The position numbers and the translations under genes were made by a program. From CAVXYG01 sp963706835 (GTDB lineage Bacteria; Actinomycetota; Actinomycetes; S36-B12; GCA-2699445), in contig CAVPOB010000006.1 of the NCBI GenBank assembly GCA_963706835.1, positions 1 through 64,000 of the forward strand: a stretch of 64,000 bases of DNA, written 5' to 3'. The notes beneath the pieces were generated by a model. It ran no database searches. It saw only the letters and a list, made by a program, of their open reading frames with translations, and had not been told where the DNA came from. How positions within the stretch are numbered: position 1 is the stretch's first letter; each line of letters starts with the position of its first letter. This document shows positions 19,181 to 28,069 of the stretch, in pieces.

Positions 19181-19277
19181 CGCCTGGTCCCGGCGTGGAT
19201 GTCGGGGTGGCTGCGCGCGCGGGTGTCGGGGTGGCGTGCGCGCGGGGTGCTCAGAGGGCACCCCCATCGGTAGAGCG

Positions 19278-19973
19278 GCTGTGCACCCGTTGCGGGGTTT
19301 GCGAGCACCCCCGTGGAGCGACTGTGCACCCGTTGCGGGGGATGCGAGCACCCCCGTGGAGCGACTGTGCACCCGTTGCGGGGGATTGCACCCGTTGCGG
19401 GGGCTCTGAGCGCCTCCGGGGCGGCAACTGTGCACCCGGTTCGGGGGTCTGCACCCGCGGCGGGGGCTGTGAGGCCTGATCCGGCCGTTTCCGCCCCCGC
19501 GCCGGGTGCAAACCCCCGAACCGGGTGCAGTCCTGCCCCGCATTCCGGCCGTTTCCGCCCCCGCGCCGGGTGCAAACCCCCGAACCGGGTGCAGTCCTGC
19601 CCCGCATAGCGGATGATTCCGCCCCCGCGCCGGGGGCTGTGAGGCCTAATCCGGCCGTTTCCGCCCCCGCGCCGGGTGCAAACCCCCGAACCGGGTGCAG
19701 TCCTGCCCCGCATAGCGGATGTTCCGCCTCCGCGCCGGGGGCTGTGAGGCCTGATCCGGCCGATTCCGCCCCCGCGCCGGGTGCAAACCCCCGAACCGGG
19801 TGCAGTCCTGCCCCGCATACCGGATGTTCCGCCTCCGCGCCGGGGGCTGTGAGGCCTGATCCGGCCGTTTCCGCCCCCGCGCCGGGTGCAAACCCCCGAA
19901 CCGGGTGCAGTCCTGCCCCGGAATCCGCCCGCCTGCGCCGCGTGTGCAAACCTCCGAACCGGATGTGAAGCTG
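19278..19973. repeat. TGCACCCG inverted repeat island 2 (largest)
   Basis: The left part (to about 19470) holds forward units, several embedded in a 40-50 bp tandem with GCGAGCACCCCCGTGGAGCG. The right part holds at least five reverse pairs with cores GCG/AAC... read as CCCCCGCGCCGGGTGCAAA and CCCCCGAACCGGGTGCAG. Three of these sit in a roughly 105-bp tandem unit that also contains a palindromic CCCCCGCGCCGGGGG and the phrase GCTGTGAGGCCTGATCCGG. The island lies between two convergent genes. It is stop-free in several frames, which creates long spurious open frames. Confidence 0.9.
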
Positions 19974-20369
19974 GCCGGCACAGCGGACGCTCCGCCCCCG
20001 CGCCTGGGGCGCACACCAGACCCCGGCGCCGAGGGCTGAGGCCGCTCACGTACCTGGACCTACCGGGCACCTGGGACGTGCCCCCGGCCCCCCGGCGATC
20101 CGGCCCCCCGGCGTCCCGCTCGCGCCACCGCAGGCACGGGAGTCCGCCGCAACCCCGATTGCCATCGGGCGCATCACCGCCGCAGCCCCCGGCTTGCGCG
20201 TCGCGGATCGATCCCGCAAAGGAACGGGCGGGCCTACCCCCACGGATCAGCGACGCGGCGCGCCGGGATCGCCGCGCGGATCACCGCCGGCCCAGGGGGA
20301 CACGGCCACCGCCGCCGCGTCGTCGCCGACGCCTGGGACGCTGGCGTGATGCTCCGACCCCGCCGATGG
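19974..20369. other. Gene-free GC-rich stretch
   Basis: About 400 bases between island 2 and the stop of the large secreted protein gene (minus strand). I see no coding frame with family features, no terminator-like hairpin that stands out, and no further complete repeat unit. Confidence 0.5.
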
Positions 20370-23300
20370 TCAGCGCACGACGACATCATCGATCCGGAAG
20401 GTGATGGGGGCGTTGGTTGCGCTCCCTGAGACGTAGAGCATCAGTCCGGTGCCTGCCGGACCCTGCAGCGCCGATGTGCTGTCGGTGACCGAGGTCGTCC
20501 AACCCGTCGGCTCCGCCTGGCCATCAGCCCAGACCTTGATCCGGAAAGTGGTCGGCGATGCCCCGCTGACCTGCACCCGGACTCGCACGACCGACCCGGG
20601 TCGCACGGTCACGCCCGCCGCGTCGGCGGCCGCCAGCGTTGTCTGCGATCCCGAGAGCAGTCGCACGGCGTTGACCCGCACGGAGCCGTCCGGGCGCGTC
20701 CACACCTTCGCGCGATAGGCGGTGCTGGCATTGCCCCGCGCCGCCACATTCAAGTAGGCGCCGCCGCCGTTGGCCAGGACGTCCTGGCGCATCGTCACCG
20801 TGATGTCCTGGTCGAGGGCCCTGACTCCGTCGAGGTATGCGGCCACGCTCTTGCCCGGCCCGGGGACCTGCGCCAGACCCCAACCCTGCGCGACGGAGAA
20901 GTTCGCCGCACCGCCGGCCACCGACCAGCTGCCGCCCACGTCTGCACTGCCCCAACCGCCCGTGAGGCTTCGGCCGAAGGTGTCCGAGGCGAGCACGCCG
21001 GTCGGCGGGGCGCTCCCGCCAACAGTGACGCTGCGCGTGGCCCGATCAGTGGCGCCCGCGTCGTCGGTCACCGTCAGCCCCACCGTGTACGTGCCCGCTG
21101 AGGCGTAGGTGTGGGACTGCTTCGCCCCGGACGCCTTCCCGCCGTCGCCGAAGTCCCACTGGTAGGAGACAACGGAACCGTCGGGGTCGGTGGACCCGGA
21201 GCCGTCGACGGTAACCGTCATCCCCGCAGTGGTGGTGCTGAACGCAGCAGTGGGCGGTTGATTCGCGGGCGCCGGACCGCCCGAACCGCCCGAAGCCGCC
21301 GCGGTGTGCGCCGAGATCTCGGCGGCCGACAGCTGCCGGTGGTAGATGGCGATGTCGTCGATGGCGCCGGCAAAGGAGTCGCTCGAGGGCCGATTCTCCC
21401 ACCCGGAAAGCGTGTCTCCCCCGACGCGCCAATGGCCTTGACTGGCCAGAGCCGACGTGACCGTACTGTTGCTGGCGACCGATGTGCCATCGACGAACAA
21501 CCGCATCCCCGCCGGACCGAGCGTTCCGACGATGTGGTGCCACCGGTTGTCGTTCAATCCAGCACCGGATGCGATGGAGCGCTTGACGGTGCTGTTGACC
21601 CCGAAGCGGACCCGTCCCTGGTTGTCCATGTAGAGCAGCCGGTCGGTGTATTCGGGCTTGGACAAACCGCTCTTGCGGTCGCCGAAGCCGACGATCCACC
21701 CGCCGCGGGTCGTGCTCGTCCGGATCCAGGCCTCCACGGAGAACTCCGCAGGGGCGAGCAGTGAGTCCCCCGTGGCGACGTAGCCGGAGGATGTGCCCGG
21801 GAACGTGGTGGCGCGGTCGCCGTCCCCTGTCGCGCCCGCAACGCCGCGGACCAGGGACGCCGGTCCTGACGCCGCTGCAGCACCCCGGCTGTCGGTCAGG
21901 GTGCTGCCGGAGGACTCGCTGGCCCGGTACCAGTGCTCCGGTCCGGAGGACAGCACGGCTGTGCCGTAGGCGCTGCCGGTGGCGGAGTCGGCCACGCGCA
22001 CGCTGGCGTCGGATCCGCTGACATTCCTGCCGTGCGGGTCGAACACGAACACCCGGTAGCGCTGGGTGGACCCGACGGGACGCCCGCTGTCGCGGAAGGT
22101 GATGGTTGGCCGAGACCACGGGGTGGAGTGCACGGTCGTAGTAGCGATCGGAGTGTTGTTCAGGCTGGTGAAGTTGCGGTAGAGCCGGTACGTGAGCGCG
22201 CGGTTGTCCCGATCGAAGGTCGCCTGCCAGCCCACGTCGACCTGCCCGGCGCGGGTGGAGACCACGGCCGGGGTCAGGCCGCCCGACTTCTGGGGACCGG
22301 CGGCCTTGGGGGCCAGGCCGGCCCGCGCGAAACGCACCAGTCCCTGCTGCGCCTTGCCGTTGACCGCGGTGAACTCACCCCCGTAGGTGAGGTAGTCGCT
22401 GTTGCCGGTGACGGTCCACCCGGCCTGCGTCTGCCCGGTGAAGGAGCCCACGCTCCACACGGGGTACCAGTGCAGAAGGGTCGGGCTGGGCAGGCCGTCG
22501 AAGCTTTGGAGCTTGAACGCCGGGTTGTAGGAGTTCTTCACCGTGGCCCGGTTCGTCAGGGCGGTTGAGTGGTAGTAGGTCCTGGGGTTGGTGTCGGAGA
22601 AGCCGTCGCCGATGTTGCCGCAGTAATGGGCATGGCTGGCGTTGTACACCACATCGCCGGCGGGCCAGACCGAGTAGTGATCCCCGTGGCAGTCGGAGAT
22701 CCACTCCAGTGCGCCGGTTGTCCCCTCGGCGCGGAACGTCCCCTCGAAGTTGCCGCCCGAACCGTAGGTGTAGCTGGTGCCGTAGACGCTGGCGCCGTCG
22801 GCGACCAGGCTGGTGACGGCGGCATTGACGCCGGCCGTCCGGACGATGGATTCCACGGCCCACGGCCGGGCGGCACCGGTGGTGACATCGACGGCTCCCA
22901 TGCCATAGGCGTTGGAGCCGCCGAGTTGGGTGAACCGCCCTCCCAGCACCACCCGGGTACCGGCAGGATTCATCGTCATCGCGGTCACCGACCCGTTCGG
23001 GCCGGGGTTCCACGCGGTGAGAGCACCGTTGCTTGCCGCGGCCGCGGCCGCCTTCGAGCGCGCGACACCGCCGACGGCGTTGAAGTCGCCGCCGAAGTAC
23101 ACGGTGCTATTCGACGCAGCAATGGCACGCACGGTGGTGCCGGCGGAAGGACGGAACGGGCCGACCAGTGATCCGTCGGCGGTGTTGAAGGCGGCGATGC
23201 GGCCGCGGGTGACACCGTTCACCGAGGTGAACTGCCCGCCGACGTACAGCCTCGAGCCGTCCGGAGACGCTGCGACTGTGAGCACCTGGCCGTTGATGGA

Positions 23301-23615
23301 CGGCGCGAAGCTGCTGATCAGGTTGCCCGTTCGTATGTCGAACGCCAGCAGATGGGTGCGCCTGACCTCGTTCTTGCCCGGGGCAGACCCTGCGGGACGG
23401 GCCGCGGTGAAGTTGCCGCCGGCGTACACGGTGTTCCCGATCACGGCCTGGCTCCAGACGACGCCATTGATCTGGACCGTCGGCAGCGGATCGGCGGACA
23501 CGGTTGCCGGCTCGCCGGCTGTGGGTGCAGTGTCGGCCACCGCAGGGGCGGCCGGAACCAGCAGTGCAAGCACTGCAAGAACAGCGACGAAACGAGTATT
23601 CACAGCGTCAATCAA
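20370..23615 (-). CDS. Large secreted multidomain protein (propeller-like, LamG, PKD)
   Basis: 1081 residues with a signal peptide (AVLAVLALLVPAAPAVA). About 50-430 form a beta-propeller-like region with repeated blocks of the type VYAGGNFT, LYVGGQFTSVNG, VYFGGDFNAVGG and VVLGGRFTQLGG. About 450-540 resemble a fibronectin-type module. About 560-760 form a LamG/concanavalin-like domain (FSVEAWIRTSTTRGGWIVGFG, WHHIVGTLGP). About 780-860 form a PKD domain (DGSVVSYQWDFGDGG, HTYASAGTYTVGLTVTDDAG). The rest is a jelly-roll-like C-terminal domain. It has no LPXTG or membrane anchor. Likely extracellular carbohydrate or surface binding; no catalytic site seen. GTG at 23603 is an alternative start. 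Confidence 0.85.
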   Translation of the reverse strand: MIDAVNTRFVAVLAVLALLVPAAPAVADTAPTAGEPATVSADPLPTVQINGVVWSQAVIGNTVYAGGNFTAARPAGSAPGKNEVRRTHLLAFDIRTGNLISSFAPSINGQVLTVAASPDGSRLYVGGQFTSVNGVTRGRIAAFNTADGSLVGPFRPSAGTTVRAIAASNSTVYFGGDFNAVGGVARSKAAAAAASNGALTAWNPGPNGSVTAMTMNPAGTRVVLGGRFTQLGGSNAYGMGAVDVTTGAARPWAVESIVRTAGVNAAVTSLVADGASVYGTSYTYGSGGNFEGTFRAEGTTGALEWISDCHGDHYSVWPAGDVVYNASHAHYCGNIGDGFSDTNPRTYYHSTALTNRATVKNSYNPAFKLQSFDGLPSPTLLHWYPVWSVGSFTGQTQAGWTVTGNSDYLTYGGEFTAVNGKAQQGLVRFARAGLAPKAAGPQKSGGLTPAVVSTRAGQVDVGWQATFDRDNRALTYRLYRNFTSLNNTPIATTTVHSTPWSRPTITFRDSGRPVGSTQRYRVFVFDPHGRNVSGSDASVRVADSATGSAYGTAVLSSGPEHWYRASESSGSTLTDSRGAAAASGPASLVRGVAGATGDGDRATTFPGTSSGYVATGDSLLAPAEFSVEAWIRTSTTRGGWIVGFGDRKSGLSKPEYTDRLLYMDNQGRVRFGVNSTVKRSIASGAGLNDNRWHHIVGTLGPAGMRLFVDGTSVASNSTVTSALASQGHWRVGGDTLSGWENRPSSDSFAGAIDDIAIYHRQLSAAEISAHTAAASGGSGGPAPANQPPTAAFSTTTAGMTVTVDGSGSTDPDGSVVSYQWDFGDGGKASGAKQSHTYASAGTYTVGLTVTDDAGATDRATRSVTVGGSAPPTGVLASDTFGRSLTGGWGSADVGGSWSVAGGAANFSVAQGWGLAQVPGPGKSVAAYLDGVRALDQDITVTMRQDVLANGGGAYLNVAARGNASTAYRAKVWTRPDGSVRVNAVRLLSGSQTTLAAADAAGVTVRPGSVVRVRVQVSGASPTTFRIKVWADGQAEPTGWTTSVTDSTSALQGPAGTGLMLYVSGSATNAPITFRIDDVVVR

Positions 23616-23885
23616 ACAGCGAAAATGCCCGCCGTCAAAATACCAAGGGCGGGACTTCTTCGGCGAATTTCGGTGGCGGGTGTTGCCGGCTGGTCAGGCG
23701 GGCCGATGGGGTCCCTCGGGATCGAGGGTGCAGTGCTTCGGGCGGTGTCCGGGGTGGGCGCCATTCTGCGGGGACGGGCCGGATTCGCGGCTCAACTGGG
23801 CGGGGAAGGTGCTGCGCTTCCGGCGGGTGTCGACCCTGGCCCGTGTGGGGGGTCGAGGGGCGCCCCCTCCGGTCGGCGGCCGTGC

Positions 23886-24293
23886 GTGCAGCCGTTGCGG
23901 GGATTGCCGTCCCGGACGGGGCGCCGGGCGCACGCTCAGGGAGCGACTGTGCACCCGTTGTGGTGCCGTCCTGGACGGGGCGCCGGGGCACGCTCAGGGA
24001 GCGACTGTGCACCCGTTGTGGTGCCGTCCTGGACGGGGCGCCGGGGCACCCTCAGGGAGCGACTGTGCACCCGTTGCGGGGGTTTGCACCCGAGTCGGGG
24101 GCTGTGAGGGCCTCCCGATCGGCAACTGTGCACCCGGTTCGGGGGTTTGCACCCGGGCCGGGGGCTGGGAGGCCCCGATCCGACCCGTTCCGCCCCCACG
24201 GCGGGTGCACACCCCCGAACCGGGTGCAGACCTGACCCAGAATGCGACCGATTCCGCCCCCACGGCGGGTGCAGACCACCGAACCGGGTGCAG
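23886..24293. repeat. TGCACCCG inverted repeat island 3
   Basis: Forward units at the left, three of them embedded in a 58-63 bp tandem (GTGCACCCGTTG... GGGGCGCCGGGGCAC... CAGGGAGCGACT), then two forward pairs (cores TTG/AGT and GTT/GGC), then two reverse pairs (ACG or AAC cores). It lies between the divergent starts of the secreted-protein gene and the TetR gene. Confidence 0.88.
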
Positions 24294-24500
24294 AAGTCCT
24301 TCCCTCGGCCAGCTCGACCTCAGGCGCCCGGCACCTGGCTCGTTCCACCCGCGGACGGGAGAGCCCACCAGACCCCGCTTGCGGCGGGCCCTCTACGGAG
24401 TCCGGAATCTGGGCCTGCGCGGGTCCGGGCCCTGCACCCTGGCCGTGGGCGGTCTGGGCCCTTCCCCGCAGGAATGGGCACGCCATTCTGGACCCGCTGT

Positions 24501-24517
24501 CCCCCGAACGGGTGCAG
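24501..24517 (-). repeat. Solitary reverse unit of the TGCACCCG repeat
   Basis: CCCCCGAACGGGTGCAG is a single reverse unit, one base short of the usual CCCCCGAACCGGGTGCAG. It stands about 200 bases away from island 3, without a forward partner, in the region upstream of the TetR gene. It shows that lone half-units exist outside islands. Confidence 0.7.
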
Positions 24518-24648
24518 ATACCCTGCAGCATCCACCTCCCCGCGGCAGCCCCGCCCGCCAAGGCACTGACATCGGCATCCTGCACGCCCTCCCGGCAAGG
24601 GCTGCCGACCGTGGGCATTACGGCCCACCCGCGGATAGGCTCAGCGGC

Positions 24649-25252
24649 ATGCCGACCGATGAAGTACGAGATGCCGTCCTCGACGCGGCCCGTGCTGCAT
24701 TCCACACCCGCGGCTACGCAAAGACGTCGGTGAAGGGCGTAGCGGCGATGGCGGGCGTCGCGCCCAGCGTCGTGTCGAAGTACTACGAGAACAAGGAGGC
24801 GATGTTCGCCGCCGCCATGCGATTGCCGTTCGACCCGTCGCACTCGATCCCGGCACTCATCGCGCCCGGACTCGACGGCATGGGGGAGCGACTGGTCCGG
24901 GCCACGTTCGAGATCTTCGGCGATGACGAGATCCGCGAGGACCTATTGGCGCTGTTCCAGGCCGGGTGCCTCGGCGGGCAGGGCAGCGGCGACTCTGCGG
25001 GAGTTCCTCGAGGAGTCGGTGGTCGATCGGCTGGCTGGCGTGGTCGGCATCCCGGACGCTCGGATGCGGGCGTCGTTGATCAGCGCCCATCTCGTGGGAC
25101 TGGGGACCGTCCGGTACATCGTCCGGCTAGAGCCACTGGCCTCGGCGCCGGAGGAGCAGGTCATCCGCATCTATGCCCCGCTGGTCCAGGACCTGCTCGA
25201 CCCGAAGAAGCCGCTGCCCAAGCCGCGCGCGCGACCCGGCCGCACCGGCTGA
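24649..25252 (+). CDS. TetR-family transcriptional regulator (frame break)
   Basis: About 200 residues after repair of a frame break near 24975. The N-terminal helix-turn-helix is typical (AVLDAARAAFHTRGYAKTSVKGVAAMAGVAPSVVSKYYENKEAMF). The ligand-binding part after the break (ATLREFLEESVVDRLAGVVG...VGLGTVRYIVRLEPLAS) fits the C-terminal TetR_C_33-type domain seen in actinomycetes. It probably represses a nearby gene or itself; no operator was recognised. The next gene on the strand is proline dehydrogenase, 260 bases away. Confidence 0.85.
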
Positions 25253-25513
25253 CCAGAACCGCAGCCCGCGACCGGCCGGCCCCGGGCAGGCACCGGCCGA
25301 GCCCACGGCAGCCGCGCGCCCGCCGAGCCCACGGCAGCTGCCCACGACGGCAGCTGAACCGACAGCCGCAATCGCCAACCCAGGCCGGTGGGCGGTGGCC
25401 AACGGCGACCGAACTGCGGAGCGGATCGCGCAAGGCCAGTGCCGGACCGCGTAGCCTGAAGGCCGAATGCCCCTGCGGCGCAACCGTTCCGCGCCGCGCG
25501 TGAGGAGGTCGCC

Positions 25514-26443
25514 GTGATCCGTCGGGTACTGCTGTCCGTCTCCGAGAGCGATCGGATCAGAGACACTGCGGCTGCCGCCCCGGTTACTCGCGACATCGTG
25601 AGCCGCTACGTCGCCGGGGAGCAGATCGCAGAGGCTGTTGAGAGCACCGCCGAGCTGCTCGGCCGGGGCCTGACCGTGACGATCGACCGGCTCGGCGAAG
25701 ATGTCAACGATCTCGCGCATGCCGAGCAGACCCGCGACGACTACGTCGCACTGCTGGATGAACTGCATGTGGCCGGATTGACCTCCGATGCCGAGGTGTC
25801 GGTGAAGCTGTCCGCTGTCGGCCAGGCGCTGCCAGGCGTCGGCCATGACCTCGCGCTGGAGAACGCGCGGGCGATCTGCGCCAAGGCGGCCGACGTCGGG
25901 ACCACCGTCACCATCGACATGGAGGATCACACCACCACCGACGACACGCTGGCGATTGTCCGGTCGCTGCGCGAGGACTACCCCTCGGTCGGGGCGGTCC
26001 TGCAGGCCTACCTGTTCCGCACCGAGCAGGACTGCCGAGATCTGGCCTATGAGGGTTCCCGGGTACGGCTGTGCAAGGGCGCCTATCGGGAGCCGCCGAG
26101 CGTCGCCTACACCAAGGGCCACGATATCGATCTGTCGTTCGTGCGCTGCATGAAGATCCTCATGCACGGCGACGGGGTGCCGATGCTGGCAACGCATGAT
26201 CCGCGCCTGATCCAGATCGGCCGCGCGATCGCGATGCAGGCGGACCGGTCCAAGGGCAGTTACGAGATCCAGATGCTGCTCGGGGTGCGCCCGGAGGAGC
26301 AGATCCGCCTGTCCGACGACGGCGAGACGGTTCGGGTGTATGTGCCCTACGGCGAGGACTGGTACGGCTACATGGTCCGGCGCATGGCCGAGAAGCCGGC
26401 CAACCTGGGCCTGTTCGTGAAGTCGCTGCGGTCCAAGAAGTAG
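25514..26443 (+). CDS. Proline dehydrogenase
   Basis: 309 residues from a GTG (GAGGAG site 8 bases upstream). It has the ProDH (beta-alpha)8 barrel motifs VTIDRLGEDV, VSVKLSAVGQ, VTIDMEDHTTTDDTL, LQAYLFRTEQD, RVRLCKGAYREP and the FAD/substrate segment YVPYGEDWYGYMVRRMAEKPAN with the conserved RR pair. It is the monofunctional type of actinomycetes; the enzyme oxidises proline to pyrroline-5-carboxylate using FAD. It is followed 49 bases later by proC, which runs the reverse chemistry: an unusual neighbour pair that suggests shared control of proline turnover. Confidence 0.93.
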   Translation: MIRRVLLSVSESDRIRDTAAAAPVTRDIVSRYVAGEQIAEAVESTAELLGRGLTVTIDRLGEDVNDLAHAEQTRDDYVALLDELHVAGLTSDAEVSVKLSAVGQALPGVGHDLALENARAICAKAADVGTTVTIDMEDHTTTDDTLAIVRSLREDYPSVGAVLQAYLFRTEQDCRDLAYEGSRVRLCKGAYREPPSVAYTKGHDIDLSFVRCMKILMHGDGVPMLATHDPRLIQIGRAIAMQADRSKGSYEIQMLLGVRPEEQIRLSDDGETVRVYVPYGEDWYGYMVRRMAEKPANLGLFVKSLRSKK

Positions 26444-26492
26444 CCTTCCTGCGGGGACCGCGCTACGAGCGCCCAACCCGGGGAGGGAATTG

Positions 26493-27293
26493 ATGCACAT
26501 CATCGCGGTGCTCGGCGCCGGAGTGATGGGGGAGACGCTGCTGTCCGGTCTCATCCGGGCCGGCCGGCGGGTGGACGACCTGCTGATCGCGGAGAAGCGC
26601 GACGACCGGGCCCAGCAACTGCGGGAGCGATACGGCGTCGAAGTCGTCTCGCCGATCGCCGCCGCCCGTCGAGCCGACACACTGCTGCTGGTCGTCAAAC
26701 CGCAGGACATGGAGTCGCTGCTCGACTCGATCGCCGATGAGATCCAGCCGCACGCGCTCGTGGTCTCTCTGGCGGCGGGGGTCACCACGACCACGTTGGA
26801 GAGTGCCCTGCCGGAGGGGACCTCGGTGGTGCGGGTGATGCCCAACACCCCGGCCCTGGTGGACGAGGGGATGGCTGCTCTGTCGCCGGGCGTGCACTGC
26901 AGCGAGGAGCAACTGGCGCACGCCGAGGACCTCATGCGGGCCGTCGGCAAGACCGTCCGCGTCGCCGAACACCTGCAGGACGCGGTCACCGCGATCTCCG
27001 GCAGCGGTCCCGCCTACATCTTCTTCGTGGTCGAGGCGATGATCGAGGCTGGCGTGCACCTGGGGCTTCCCCGGGCAATGGCCAAGGAACTGGTCGTGCA
27101 GACCGCATACGGCGCCGCGACCATGCTGCGGGAGACCGGGGAGCATCCCACAGTGCTGCGGGAGCAGGTCACGTCCCCGGCCGGGACCACGGCCTCGGCG
27201 CTGCGCGAACTGGAGGTGCACCGGGTGCGCGCGGCGTTCCTGTCGGCGATGCAGGCTGCGCGGGACCGGTCGCGGGAGTTGGGCCGGGCCTGA
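26493..27293 (+). CDS. proC: Pyrroline-5-carboxylate reductase
   Basis: 266 residues from the ATG at 26493, which follows GGGAGGGAA; a TTG one codon earlier is less likely. It has the NAD(P) Rossmann motif IAVLGAGVMGETLLSGLI, the P5CR signature VRVMPNTPALVDEG and the C-terminal SGSGPAYIFFVVEAMIEAGVHLGL and GTTASALRELE segments. It makes proline from P5C in the last step of proline synthesis. Its neighbourhood (ppx and isomerase upstream, bS22 and epimerase downstream) follows mycobacterial order with insertions. Confidence 0.95.
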   Translation: MHIIAVLGAGVMGETLLSGLIRAGRRVDDLLIAEKRDDRAQQLRERYGVEVVSPIAAARRADTLLLVVKPQDMESLLDSIADEIQPHALVVSLAAGVTTTTLESALPEGTSVVRVMPNTPALVDEGMAALSPGVHCSEEQLAHAEDLMRAVGKTVRVAEHLQDAVTAISGSGPAYIFFVVEAMIEAGVHLGLPRAMAKELVVQTAYGAATMLRETGEHPTVLREQVTSPAGTTASALRELEVHRVRAAFLSAMQAARDRSRELGRA

Positions 27294-27319
27294 GGCAGCG
27301 CGCTGCTGCCCGGCCTCAG
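27290..27319. terminator. Hairpin between convergent proC and ktrA
   Basis: CTGAGGC (27290-27296) pairs with GCCTCAG (27313-27319), and inner GCAGC/GCTGC arms extend the stem. It spans the proC stop and points both ways between two converging genes, so it can serve both strands. Confidence 0.65.
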
Positions 27320-27342
27320 ACAGTCGGCTGCGGCCGGGCCCC

Positions 27343-28045
27343 CTACGGGTTGCTGCGCCTGCGGACAGGCGGCTCGCTGCGCATCGTGAACGCCTCGACG
27401 TCGGCCTTCCGACCGGCGATCACGAGCCGGTCGCCCCCGGCCGGTCGGCTGCGGCTCGTGGCGACCTCGTACTCCTCCTTGCCCGCGCGCTGCATCCCGA
27501 CCACAGGAAACGCGCCACTTCGCTGTCAGGCCGGACTCTGCCAGCGACTGGCCCACCAGCCATCTCGGGCAGTCCACCAGCGACATCGCATACCCGTTGG
27601 CAAAGTCGATGTAGTCGCGAACCCCGCCGTTGACCACGCGGTGGGCGATGCGGTTGCCCATGTCCAACTCTGGGAAGACCACGTGGTGCGCACCGACCTT
27701 GTCCAGGATTCGCTGGTGCGCAAGAGTCACCGCCTTCGCCCAGATTTGCTGCACCCCCAACTCGCTGAGCGCTGCGGTGACCAGCAGCGAGGCCTCGATC
27801 GAAGTGCCGATCGCGACGATCGCGTGCTCGGCGTCAGCGACACCCAGGTGGCGCAGGACCTCCACGTCGGTGGCATCGGCCTCCACGACCAGGGTCAAGT
27901 GCGGGGCGTGCCGCCGGACCAGGTCGGGGTCCATTTCGATGGCCAGGACCTCGCGTCCCAGCGCCATCATCGTGCGCGCGAACTTCGGCCCCGAACCGGC
28001 CGAGACCGATCACCACCACGGTGTCGTCGGCGACGTTCTGGCCAT
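27343..28045 (-). CDS. ktrA: KtrA/TrkA-type potassium channel gating subunit (several frame breaks)
   Basis: About 233 residues are recoverable. The RCK domain reads TVVVIGLGRFGAE, FARTMMALGREVLAIEMDPDLV, ADATDVEVLRHLGVADA, the RMGN-like DMGNRIAHRVV, and a C-terminal TrkA-C-like part (PVVGMQRAGKEEYEVATSRSRP...GDRLVIAGRKADVEAF). Breaks lie near 27510, 27980 and at the start (28040); a lost C would give MAQNVADDT after GGAGG. The protein binds NAD(H) or ATP and gates KtrB. Three breaks in 700 bases is a high density, so true decay is possible, though the protein sequence itself is well conserved. Confidence 0.8.
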
Positions 28046-28069
28046 GCGATCCTCCACATCGGTCGCGGC

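Noticed and set aside
19278..19973. CRISPR array
   Set aside because: The spacing elements are themselves repeated, units occur in both orientations, and no cas gene is in the window.
18841..20070. Long open frames of Gly/Arg/Pro-rich repeat protein across islands
   Set aside because: The repeat unit has no stop codon in most frames, so long frames arise on both strands at once; no start site or non-repeat domain supports any of them.
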